Shown in pieces: positions 49,970 through 57,510 of a DNA stretch of 64,000 bases. Where the stretch lies: positions 62,001-126,000 of the forward strand of contig NZ_JAGEMO020000016.1 in the NCBI RefSeq assembly GCF_017921975.2, written 5' to 3'. The stretch comes from Hymenobacter terricola. GTDB taxonomy: Bacteria; Bacteroidota; Bacteroidia; Cytophagales; Hymenobacteraceae. The notes beneath the pieces are model-generated. The model saw only the letters and a program-made list of their open reading frames with translations. It did not search any database and was not told the DNA's origin. Every line of letters starts with the position of its first letter. The stretch's first letter is position 1. A program made the position numbers and the translations under genes.

Positions 49970-50617
49970 TTACGCGGCTGGCCGGCTAGCCAGCAGCAGG
50001 GTGTTGGTGCCCTCTACGGCCAGCTCGCGCACCGCGAAGCCCAGTTGCCCCAGCTCGCCCCGCACGCTGCGCAGCGCGGCCGGCGCAGCCATGGCATTGA
50101 AAACTACCTGCCCCGCAGCGGCCGTGCGCTGCCCCACCAGGCGCCAGAATGGGGCCGCCATAAAACCAGCCGGCACCGTGGTGTCGATAAATAAGTCCAC
50201 AATCACCAGGTCGTATCGCCCAGGGTCGGTTCGCACGAAGTCGAGGGCATCGTCGTGCACAATGCGCAGCTCATCCGAGGCCGCGATGCCAAATTCTTCC
50301 GCCGCCAGCCGGATGACCACCGGGTCCAGCTCCACCGCCGTAATGTGGCCCCGAAAACCCAATTCCGCCCGCAGCGTAGCCACCACCGAGCCCCCGCCCA
50401 GCCCCAGCAGCAGCACGGTGCGCACGGCCGCCAGGTCAAGCTGCAGCAGCGCTGTGCGCAAAATGCGCTGTAGCGACCCGTACGAATAGTTGGCATTGGC
50501 GCTGTCGAGCACCTTACGCCCCTGAAACACCGTGACTTCCAGGATGCCGTTGTAGGCCGACGGGATTTTTCGCGTCGTTGGAAACAGGTAGCTGAGGAGT
50601 TTTTGCGTGAGCGTCAT
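49970..50617 (-). CDS. Spermidine-synthase-like (SAM-dependent) methyltransferase-fold protein
   Basis: The protein has 215 residues from ATG 50617 (50635 is an alternative that overlaps the upstream gene). The SAM-binding motif is LLLGLGGGSVVATLR, then ITAVELDP and VHDDALDFVR, and DLVIVDLF. This is the spermidine-synthase fold without the N-terminal domain of true synthases, so I doubt polyamine synthesis; many small members have unknown roles. It lies between menE and a rhodanese gene on the same strand. It might methylate something linked to the menaquinone pathway, but I have no evidence. Confidence 0.8.
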   Translation of the reverse strand: MTLTQKLLSYLFPTTRKIPSAYNGILEVTVFQGRKVLDSANANYSYGSLQRILRTALLQLDLAAVRTVLLLGLGGGSVVATLRAELGFRGHITAVELDPVVIRLAAEEFGIAASDELRIVHDDALDFVRTDPGRYDLVIVDLFIDTTVPAGFMAAPFWRLVGQRTAAAGQVVFNAMAAPAALRSVRGELGQLGFAVRELAVEGTNTLLLASRPAA

Positions 50618-50627
50618 GCCGGTTTGT

Positions 50628-50942
50628 TCAGGCATCGTACTTGCGCAAATTGGTCCAGCTCCCGCCGTTATGCACCTCTGCAAACCCCTGCGCTTTCAGA
50701 ATGCCGCGCGCCGAGGCACTGCGCATCCCGGAAGCGCAACAGGTAATCACCGGCTTGGTTTTGTCGAGCCGGCCCAGGCTGCCGGGCAGGGTGTCGAGCG
50801 GCAGGTTGATGGATTTTTTCAGATGCCCGCCCTGGTATTCGCCCTTGCTGCGCACGTCGATGATGGTGGCTCCGGCGGCAATCAGCTCGCCCACATTCAC
50901 TTTCGCCCCCAGGCCGAATAGCTTTCTCAGGAAATTCAGCAT
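50628..50942 (-). CDS. Rhodanese-like sulfurtransferase domain protein
   Basis: The protein has 104 residues, a single rhodanese domain. The active-site loop CASGMR (Cys69 to Arg74) and the CH2A-like VRSKGEYQGGHL are present. It carries sulfane sulfur on the Cys. The stop is close to the start of the methyltransferase-fold gene (about 11 bases), so the two are likely cotranscribed. The substrate cannot be told. Confidence 0.9.
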   Translation of the reverse strand: MLNFLRKLFGLGAKVNVGELIAAGATIIDVRSKGEYQGGHLKKSINLPLDTLPGSLGRLDKTKPVITCCASGMRSASARGILKAQGFAEVHNGGSWTNLRKYDA

Positions 50943-51074
50943 GCGGTGCTGTAATTAATATAAGAGCCTGTTAAAGTTTGATGTTTCGCGATTAACGCGT
51001 AGTATTTGCTTGTACTGTTCCATAATTAGATTCCAAAACTTCCTGACGCTCGCAAGCATGATGACGATTGGTTA

Positions 51075-51653
51075 CTAGTCATTTAATCCTTTCCCATTGA
51101 GAATTTGCTGCACACATTTTTCAACCCTTGACGCCCGGGTTTTGGATTGCTTGGGCGCAGAAAAATTAAGTAAGTATGCCCTTTTTCGTCCCGGTGTCAA
51201 TGCATCAAAAGCGGTTTTTAAGGCAGGGATTTCGTCTAATTTATATTGAAACTCTTCAGGAATGTCGAACTCTGCATTCCTTTTAAAATTAACTTTCAAA
51301 CCAGCTTTTTCCACTTCAATAGCTTCATAAATGTAGGCTTTTACTATAGGGTGCTTCTCAACTATTTCCTGAATGTTGGCGAACCGAATCTGGCGCGTTG
51401 CCTGCGTATTCTTTGTTTGCTGAATTAGAATACTATTGGCATCATTCAGCAGCGCTCCTTTGAAAAACAAAAGCGCGCAGTATTCTTTAAATTCATGTAT
51501 TAAAACGATGTTGTTTTTCTGAAACGTATAACACGGAACTCCCCACTTCAATTCTTCGGTCAGCCCACAGTCAAGAGCCACTGTTCTCAATTGCGCCATT
51601 TCTTCCTGCCATTTTTTGGCTTTACTAAAATAAAAATCAACCGTAGGATTCAT
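51075..51653 (-). CDS. YdeI/OmdA-like protein of unknown function (low-GC gene)
   Basis: The protein has 192 residues from ATG 51653. It starts with NPTVDFYFSKAKKWQEEM and contains LKWGVPCYTFQ, then IPEEFQYKLDE and the ending KTRASRVEKCVQQIL, all typical of YdeI/bacteriocin-protection (OmdA) family proteins. The function is not established. The gene and its flanks are strikingly AT-rich compared with the men genes on either side, which suggests it was gained by transfer. No mobile element is seen next to it. Confidence 0.85.
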   Translation of the reverse strand: MNPTVDFYFSKAKKWQEEMAQLRTVALDCGLTEELKWGVPCYTFQKNNIVLIHEFKEYCALLFFKGALLNDANSILIQQTKNTQATRQIRFANIQEIVEKHPIVKAYIYEAIEVEKAGLKVNFKRNAEFDIPEEFQYKLDEIPALKTAFDALTPGRKRAYLLNFSAPKQSKTRASRVEKCVQQILNGKGLND

Positions 51654-51870
51654 TCTGTTTATTGACTGCAATGAAATGATTGTTCTATTCACGGGCCTGA
51701 ATACCAAGATACCACAATCCGGCGTAGAGCGTGTTAAAATTTGCGAATTAAGATGACATCACAATTGAATGGGACACGCAGCCTACTCCCAAAACCAAAG
51801 AAACCATGCAACCCTGTTGCCATCTTAATATAAATTCCGTATTATTACTACACACTTCACCTGCTCCGCC

Positions 51871-52071
51871 ATGAAATCCCACCCACAACCACCTGTTGCC
51901 GTGGTTCCGGCTGTCGGCAGCCCCTCCGCCCCGCCCACCAAGGGCCACAGATTTGATTTATCGGCAATCAAGGCCCGCGCCAAAGCCATCAAAAAGCTGC
52001 GCAAGCAGGAAGACCGGCGCTACTTTATCAGCTGGTGCTCGTGTATTCACGCGCTGGGGTTCAGCTTCTAA
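51871..52071 (+). CDS. Possible small protein (66 residues), unconfirmed
   Basis: ATG 51871 opens 66 codons: a Pro-rich start (PQPPVAVVPAVGSPSAPPT), a basic middle (AIKARAKAIKKLRKQEDRR) and an aromatic, two-cysteine end (WCSCIHALGFSF). Coding potential cannot be judged by eye, but the basic helix and the strong hairpin after the stop would suit a short transcription unit. It is on the opposite strand to the surrounding men genes, next to the low-GC YdeI-like gene. No family is recognised. Confidence 0.35.
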   Translation: MKSHPQPPVAVVPAVGSPSAPPTKGHRFDLSAIKARAKAIKKLRKQEDRRYFISWCSCIHALGFSF

Positions 52072-52111
52072 GCATATTTTTATTTCCGGGTACGATTGCC
52101 GGACAACGGGA

Positions 52112-52166
52112 TAAAACCAGTGTAGCCTACTTCTGCCCACGGCAGAAATAGGCTACACTGGTTTTA
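52112..52166. terminator. Strong bidirectional hairpin after menB and the small ORF
   Basis: Arms 52112-52137 and 52141-52166 (TAAAACCAGTGTAGCCTACT... inverted) pair over 26 bases with one mismatch and a three-base loop. Each arm ends in a T/A run, so it can terminate in both directions. Confidence 0.8.
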
Positions 52167-52184
52167 CGATAAATTATTCGAACG

Positions 52185-53009
52185 CTACGGAAATTTTGGG
52201 AATTTGGAGAAGTCCGGCTGGCGTTTCTCCATGTAGGCGTTGCGGCCTTCCTTGGCCTCGTCGCTGAGATAATACAGCAGCGTGGCGTTGCCGGCCAGTT
52301 CCTGGATGCCGGCCTGCCCATCCAACTCGGCGTTGAACGACGACTTGAGCATGCGCAGCGAGAGCGGGCTTTTCTGGAGGATTTTGTGGCACCAGGCCAC
52401 GGTAGTTTCCTCCAGCTTATCGAGCGGTACTACCTTATTGACGAGGCCCATGTCGAGGGCTTCCTGGGCATCGTACTGGTCGCAGAGAAACCAGATTTCG
52501 CGGGCCTTTTTCTGGCCCACCACGCGGGCCAGGTAGGAGGCGCCAAAGCCGCCGTCGAATGAGCCTACAATGGGCCCGGTTTGGCCAAACCGGGCGTTAT
52601 CGGCCGCAATGCTGAGGTCGCAGACTACGTGCAGAACGTGGCCGCCGCCAATGGCCCAGCCCGCCACCATGGCAATCACCGGCTTGGGAATGCTGCGGAT
52701 GATGCGCTGCAAATCGAGCACGTTGAGGCGGGGCACGGCGTCGTCGCCCACGTAGCCGCCGTGGCCGCGCACGCTCTGGTCGCCGCCCGAGCAGAAGGCC
52801 CGGCCGCCCTCGCCGGTGAGGATGATGACGCCGAGGTCGGTGCGGTCCCGGCAGATGTTCATCGCCTCAATCATTTCCTGCACCGTGAGCGGCGTAAAGG
52901 CGTTGTGTACCTGCGGCCGGTTGATGCTGATTTTGGCGATGCCGCCGTACTGCGTGAAGAGAATTTCTTTGAACTCCTTAATGGGCGTCCAATTGATGGG
53001 TTCGGTCAT
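52185..53009 (-). CDS. menB: 1,4-dihydroxy-2-naphthoyl-CoA synthase
   Basis: The protein has 274 residues, the standard length. MenB motifs are [17 protein letters not shown], the oxyanion-hole region [29 protein letters not shown] and [20 protein letters not shown] (in parts). The crotonase fold closes the naphthoquinone ring from O-succinylbenzoyl-CoA. It is separated from menD by a long hairpin repeat and is otherwise in line with it. Confidence 0.97.
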   Translation of the reverse strand: MTEPINWTPIKEFKEILFTQYGGIAKISINRPQVHNAFTPLTVQEMIEAMNICRDRTDLGVIILTGEGGRAFCSGGDQSVRGHGGYVGDDAVPRLNVLDLQRIIRSIPKPVIAMVAGWAIGGGHVLHVVCDLSIAADNARFGQTGPIVGSFDGGFGASYLARVVGQKKAREIWFLCDQYDAQEALDMGLVNKVVPLDKLEETTVAWCHKILQKSPLSLRMLKSSFNAELDGQAGIQELAGNATLLYYLSDEAKEGRNAYMEKRQPDFSKFPKFP

Positions 53010-53024
53010 AGAATGAAAAAGGTG

Positions 53025-53129
53025 TGGCCGTCATGCTGAGCGCAGCCGAAGCATTTCGCGTGCAGTAGTAATCGAGATGATTGCAACGAAGCGGGCAAGA
53101 TGCTTCGGCTGCGCTCAGCATGACGGCCA
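53025..53129. repeat. Long hairpin repeat, family 1 (copy 4)
   Basis: TGGCCGTCATGCTGAGCGC at 53025 is inverted at its right end (53111-53129). Arms of about 35 bases flank an AT-rich loop. It lies between menB and menD. Confidence 0.8.
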
Positions 53130-53137
53130 GGTAAGAA

Positions 53138-54844
53138 TTAAGAAAAAGCATGTTTCACCGCCGCGCGGTATTCCTCAAAAAAGGCGGCGTTGGTTTTGGA
53201 ATCGGTAAACACTTCCAGGATGGCCGCGCCGGTTTCGGCTGCAAAGAAAACCGGTAGCGCGGCTTCAAGTTCTTCAAACGACGAAACCGGGAAGTAGCGC
53301 AGGCGGAAATCCTTGGCGGTGTTCTCGGCCGTGAGCGCCTGGCGCGTCTCAAAAAACTCGTCCAGCTCCGGCTGCTGGCGCGGCCCGTCGATGATGCGGA
53401 AAATGCCGCCGCCGTGGTTGTTGAACAAGACCACCCGCAGGTTGGGCGTGGGGTAGTTGTGCCAGAAGGCGTTGCGGTCGTAGAAAAACGCCACGTCGCC
53501 GGTGAGGAGCACGACCGGCCGGCCGGGCTGGGCCAGGGCCGCGCCTACGGCGGTACTAGTGCAGCCGTCGATACCGCTGGTGCCACGGTTGGCGAAGACT
53601 TCGATTTGTTTGCCCTGTGGAATGCCGAGGATGTTGGCGTAGCGCACGGCCATGCTGTTGGCCAGGTGCAGGGCGGTGTTGTCCGGTACATTAGCCAGTG
53701 CGTGGCGGAAGGCGGAGAATTCGTTGAAGGGCTGGTCTTCGACTTGAAAAAAGCTGCTTATAAATTCGGCCGCTTGTCGACTCGCGCTTCGCCAAATCTT
53801 CCCGTATGACATTGCCTCCACTCGTAATTCCTGTGTGAATTCGTGGGCAAAATCACCTAAAAAATGTGCGGGATTAGTCCGTATGACTTGTGTCAGCGAA
53901 CGAAATACATCTGCTACCTGGCCGGAATGTGGCTGAAGGTGCCAGTGTTGCTGTGCGGGATAGTTGCGCAAGTATATTTTTAGTGCTTTGGATATCAGGG
54001 ATTTGCCAAAGGTGATTAACAGGCTTGGTTGTAAAGATTTTCGAAATTCCTCATTGGCGCTACTCAGAATAATGTCCTGAAACATTATTGCAGGAACATC
54101 TGAGGGAATATTACTGATTGAATCCACAACTACTATAGCCCCGGACTGATGCGCGAAATGCTTAACGGCCTTAATAAGATGTGCATCATAAATATGTTGG
54201 CCAACAACAATCAAAATATGCTTCTCAGGACGATGAACATCAGCGTAGAATGTATTTGACGGAGCGTTAGCATCTTCGTGAATAATCTTTACGTCCTTTT
54301 CGTACCCAATTTCCTCCCCCGCCTTCGGATAAAACGGCTCCCGTAGCGGCACGTTCACCTGCACCGGCCCGGCGGGCGCGGCCTGTGCCAGGTTGATGGC
54401 CTCGTTCACGATACGCGCCGAATGCCACTTGGCATCGGCGTGCGAGGTATCGACTGGGAATTCGAACTCGCCCTTGGCGTGGGCGCCGTAGAGATTGCGC
54501 TGGCGGATGGTCTGGCCATCGAGCTGGTCAATCCATTCCGGTGGGCGGTCGGCGGTGAAAATCACCAGCGGAATTTGCTGGAAAAAGGCCTCGGCCACGG
54601 CCGGCGCGTAGTTCAGGCCGGCCGTTCCTGACGTGCAGACCAGCGCTACCGCCCGCCGCTGCGCCTGCGCCATGCCGAGGGCAATGAAGGCAGCTGCGCG
54701 CTCATCAGGCACCACGCGCACCGTCAAATCTGGGTGCCGGGCAAAGGCCAGTGTGAGCGGCGCTGAGCGGGAGCCGGGCGATAAAACGACATCGGTAATG
54801 CCGTGCTGGGCGCAGATTTCGGCGATATTATAAACGGCCTGCAT
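53138..54844 (-). CDS. menD: 2-succinyl-5-enolpyruvyl-6-hydroxy-3-cyclohexene-1-carboxylate synthase
   Basis: The protein has 568 residues. The start ITDVVLSPGSRSAPLTLAF and VPDERAAAFIALGMAQA are diagnostic of this TPP enzyme, and the C-terminal half has the diphosphate-binding region LTGDVAFFYDRNAFW and NNHGGGIFRIIDG. It condenses isochorismate with 2-oxoglutarate. The middle (about residues 180-350) is noticeably less GC-rich at the DNA level than both ends, which may reflect a replaced segment. It lies downstream of menF with a short repeat between. Confidence 0.97.
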   Translation of the reverse strand: MQAVYNIAEICAQHGITDVVLSPGSRSAPLTLAFARHPDLTVRVVPDERAAAFIALGMAQAQRRAVALVCTSGTAGLNYAPAVAEAFFQQIPLVIFTADRPPEWIDQLDGQTIRQRNLYGAHAKGEFEFPVDTSHADAKWHSARIVNEAINLAQAAPAGPVQVNVPLREPFYPKAGEEIGYEKDVKIIHEDANAPSNTFYADVHRPEKHILIVVGQHIYDAHLIKAVKHFAHQSGAIVVVDSISNIPSDVPAIMFQDIILSSANEEFRKSLQPSLLITFGKSLISKALKIYLRNYPAQQHWHLQPHSGQVADVFRSLTQVIRTNPAHFLGDFAHEFTQELRVEAMSYGKIWRSASRQAAEFISSFFQVEDQPFNEFSAFRHALANVPDNTALHLANSMAVRYANILGIPQGKQIEVFANRGTSGIDGCTSTAVGAALAQPGRPVVLLTGDVAFFYDRNAFWHNYPTPNLRVVLFNNHGGGIFRIIDGPRQQPELDEFFETRQALTAENTAKDFRLRYFPVSSFEELEAALPVFFAAETGAAILEVFTDSKTNAAFFEEYRAAVKHAFS

Positions 54845-54870
54845 AAGGTCAGTGAACAGTTATTAGTGGG

Positions 54871-54928
54871 CAGTGAGCAATGAGCAGTTGTTAGGAGCCA
54901 GCAGAACGACATTGCTTACTGCTCACTG
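54871..54928. repeat. Inverted repeat between menF and menD
   Basis: CAGTGAGCAATGAGCAG near 54871 is inverted as ATTGCTTACTGCTCACTG at 54911-54928, with mismatches. The right arm includes the last codons and the stop of menF. Confidence 0.55.
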
Positions 54929-56158
54929 TAGTACAGCGCCAATGGTTTGCATTTTCATTTCGGTTTCCTGCCATTCCCGGGTTGGGTCGGAGTCGATGGT
55001 GAGGCCGGTGCCGGCGTAGAGAATGGCTTCGGTAGGGCGTAATTGAAGGCAGCGTAGGTTCACGAAGAGGCGCGAGATGCCGGGTGCCGTCACGTTCACC
55101 GGGCCGAGGAAGCCGCTGTAGTACGCCCGGTCGTAGCCCTCGTGGGCCTGCAAAAACGCCAGCGCCGGCACCTTGGGCATGCCGCCCACCGCGGAGGTGG
55201 GGTGGAGCAGCCGCAGCATATCGGTGCCCAGCGAGGCGGGAAACGGGACGTTCCTGAAATCCACTTCAAAGTCGGTGCGCAGGTGCAGCAGCTGTCCGGC
55301 CACTACCGTGCGCGGGCCGGTTTCGTGGTATTCGCGTAAGCGCAACTGCTTGAAGCAGTTCACGATGTAGCGTGCCACGAGGGCCTGCTCCTCAATTTCC
55401 TTCTGCCGCCAGATGGCGGCCTGTGGCGCGAGGCCCGGCGTGATGGGCTGGGTGCCGGCCAGGGCCATGGTGTGAAACTGCCCATCGGCCGTAACTTCGG
55501 CCAGCACTTCGGGCGAGGCCCCCAGCCAGGTGCCCACGCCCGGCACGCTCACCAGCGACACAAAAGCCCGCCCGTATTTCTCACTCAACTCTGCGAATGC
55601 CGCCAGTGGGTCGAACCCAGCCGGCAGAGGGCGCCGGGCGGCCCGCGACGACACCACTTTCACCACCGACATTTCCTCGATGGCAGCCACGCCGGTGCGC
55701 ACCAGTTGGGTGTACTCGGCTTCGGTGGCGGTGTGCGGGGCGGGCTGGGGGCTGTGGTGCCAGGCCAGCTCGGCCAGTGGCGGCAGGGCCAGCCAGGCCG
55801 TGAGGGCCGGCACCAGGTCGCGGGCGGCGGGAGCTACTGTCACCGCATCGGGCCGGGCCACGTCGTAGAGTACATCGGCGGGCAGAAACAGGGCCGGGTT
55901 GTGGTCGGAATCGCGGAAGGGAAAGAAGGCGAAACCGGCCGGCGCCTGGGCGTCGAGCGCGGGCGGCAGGCCAGTGTAGGCGGCTTCGAGGGAGCGGGCC
56001 ACCAGCAGGCGCGGGTAGTCGGCGCCGGGCTCGCGCCACACGGCCAGCGGCCGGCCGGTACGCAGCGCGCCGGCCACGAGGTGGCGCAGGCGGGCCGTTG
56101 CATCGAGCCCCGCCGCCGCGGTGGGCCAGGCAAGCTGCCGGGGTTCAGTCAGGCGCAT
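54923..56158 (-). CDS. menF: Isochorismate synthase
   Basis: The protein has 411 residues from ATG 56158; the TTG at 56161 is also in frame. It belongs to the chorismate-binding family: AAIEEMSVVKVVSSR (with the Lys near the active site), GTWLGASPEVL, ALAGTQPI, RQKEIEEQALV, HPTSAVGGMPKVPAL and YAGTGLTIDSDPTREW. It makes isochorismate, the first menaquinone-specific step. The start overlaps the stop of the thioesterase gene (ATGA), so the two are coupled. Confidence 0.93.
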   Translation of the reverse strand: MRLTEPRQLAWPTAAAGLDATARLRHLVAGALRTGRPLAVWREPGADYPRLLVARSLEAAYTGLPPALDAQAPAGFAFFPFRDSDHNPALFLPADVLYDVARPDAVTVAPAARDLVPALTAWLALPPLAELAWHHSPQPAPHTATEAEYTQLVRTGVAAIEEMSVVKVVSSRAARRPLPAGFDPLAAFAELSEKYGRAFVSLVSVPGVGTWLGASPEVLAEVTADGQFHTMALAGTQPITPGLAPQAAIWRQKEIEEQALVARYIVNCFKQLRLREYHETGPRTVVAGQLLHLRTDFEVDFRNVPFPASLGTDMLRLLHPTSAVGGMPKVPALAFLQAHEGYDRAYYSGFLGPVNVTAPGISRLFVNLRCLQLRPTEAILYAGTGLTIDSDPTREWQETEMKMQTIGAVLQ

Positions 56159-56592
56159 CAAGCAACTTTTCCGGTGGCGGCCGGCAGGTCAATCACGGCC
56201 ATGGTGATGCGGCTGATGCACACCAGCGCGCCCGTTGCTTCGTGGGTGATGCGGATTTCCCACACCTGCGTGCTCCGGCCAATGTGTACCGGCGTGGCCC
56301 GGCCCAGCACCCAGCCGTCGCGCACGCCTTTGAGGTGGTTGGCGTTGATTTCCAGGCCCACGCAGGCTTGCCTGGTGTTGTCGACGCGCAGGGCGGCGGC
56401 GATGCTGCCCAGGGTTTCGGCAAATGCCACCGATGCGCCGCCGTGCAGCAGGCCCATGGGCTGGTGGGTGCGCCCGTCCACCGGCATCCGGCCTTCGATA
56501 TAATCGTCGGTCACGGCGGTGATTTCCATGCCGAGGGCATCGGCCAGGGTGGGGCGGGAGGCCGTCCAGTGCTTCACTTCTTCCAGAGTCAT
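56158..56592 (-). CDS. Hotdog-fold thioesterase, probably the menaquinone DHNA-CoA thioesterase
   Basis: The protein has 144 residues from ATG 56592. The hotdog/PaaI-like motif HQPMGLLHGGASVAFAETLGS (in parts) carries the Glu/Gly-rich active site. Being first in an operon with menF and close to menD and menB, it most likely releases 1,4-dihydroxy-2-naphthoate from CoA (MenI role). This role is inferred from position; the fold alone also fits phenylacetyl-CoA and general acyl-CoA thioesterases. Confidence 0.85.
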   Translation of the reverse strand: MTLEEVKHWTASRPTLADALGMEITAVTDDYIEGRMPVDGRTHQPMGLLHGGASVAFAETLGSIAAALRVDNTRQACVGLEINANHLKGVRDGWVLGRATPVHIGRSTQVWEIRITHEATGALVCISRITMAVIDLPAATGKVA

Positions 56593-56731
56593 GGGGGAGG
56601 GGCAAGGCGAGGAAGAGAGCCACAGGTCCTTCGTCGCCGGTGATTTATAAGGGTTAAACGCCAACGGTCGGGGTTAAAACCCCGTACTTTGACTATTGTT
56701 GACGCATTGTTACGCAAAACTACCACGCAAC

Positions 56732-57355
56732 GTGACGCCCCGAACCATCTTCCTGCTCCGCCACGGCCAGACCGATTTCAACGTGCAAGGCATTGTGCAG
56801 GGCAGTGGCGTCGATTCGAGTCTGAACGCCACCGGCCGCCGCCAGGCCGAACAGTTTTTCGCGGCCTACGCGCACGTCCCGTTCCAAAAAGTCTACACCT
56901 CGGCCCTGCGCCGCACCCAGGAATCGGTGCAGCAGTTCCTCGACCTCGGCCTGCCCCACGAAGCCCACATCGGCCTCAACGAAATCAGCTGGGGTGTGCG
57001 CGAGGGCACTCGCATCACCATGGAAGAAGATGCCGAATACCGCCAGGTGCTGGCCGGCTGGGCGGCCGGGCGCACCGATGGCCGCTTGCAGGGCGGCGAA
57101 AGCCCCGAAGAAGTAGCCGCGCGCCAGCGTCCGTTTATTGAGCTGCTGAAATCCCGCGAAGACGAAGAAACCGTCCTCGTCTGCATGCACGGCCGCGCCA
57201 TGCGCGTGCTGCTCTGCCAGCTGTTAAATTACCCGCTCAGCTACATGGAGGGATTTGAACACAGTAACTTATGCTTGTATAAGCTGGAGTTTACCGGCAG
57301 GGTGTTCACCGTTAAGAATTTCCTGGACGTTTCGCATTTGCAGTCCGTTGGCTAA
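56732..57355 (+). CDS. Histidine phosphatase family protein
   Basis: The protein has 207 residues from GTG 56732, which places the catalytic RHGQTDFN at residue 11-18. The second His is in VCMHGRAMR. The fold is that of cofactor-dependent phosphoglycerate mutases and related phosphatases such as CobC, SixA and GpmB. Several features (LGLPHEAHIGLNEISWG, EEVAARQRPF) fit a general sugar- or nucleotide-phosphatase, but the substrate is unknown. A TACTTTG box is at 56685-56691. It is divergent from the men operon. Confidence 0.9.
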   Translation: MTPRTIFLLRHGQTDFNVQGIVQGSGVDSSLNATGRRQAEQFFAAYAHVPFQKVYTSALRRTQESVQQFLDLGLPHEAHIGLNEISWGVREGTRITMEEDAEYRQVLAGWAAGRTDGRLQGGESPEEVAARQRPFIELLKSREDEETVLVCMHGRAMRVLLCQLLNYPLSYMEGFEHSNLCLYKLEFTGRVFTVKNFLDVSHLQSVG

Positions 57356-57451
57356 AGCCGCCTGCTCCAGTACGGCATTGCATGAATGAACACTTGTTCC
57401 CGCCATGCACTGCAAGGAGATATTCCTGCAATGCAGGAACAACAGCAAACA

Positions 57452-57481
57452 TTGCCTGACCAACTTTTCGGGCTAATTTTG
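57452..57481 (+). promoter_or_regulatory. Promoter of the E2 gene
   Basis: TTG (57452-57454) and TAATTTTG (57474-57481) are 19 bases apart, matching the Bacteroidota consensus. Transcription should begin near 57486, 25 bases before the ATG. A TTCCTGCA-ATGCAGGAA-type hairpin lies just upstream near 57423-57438. Confidence 0.6.
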
Positions 57482-57510
57482 GCCTTCTCAATCCAAGCGC
57501 TACAAATCCG

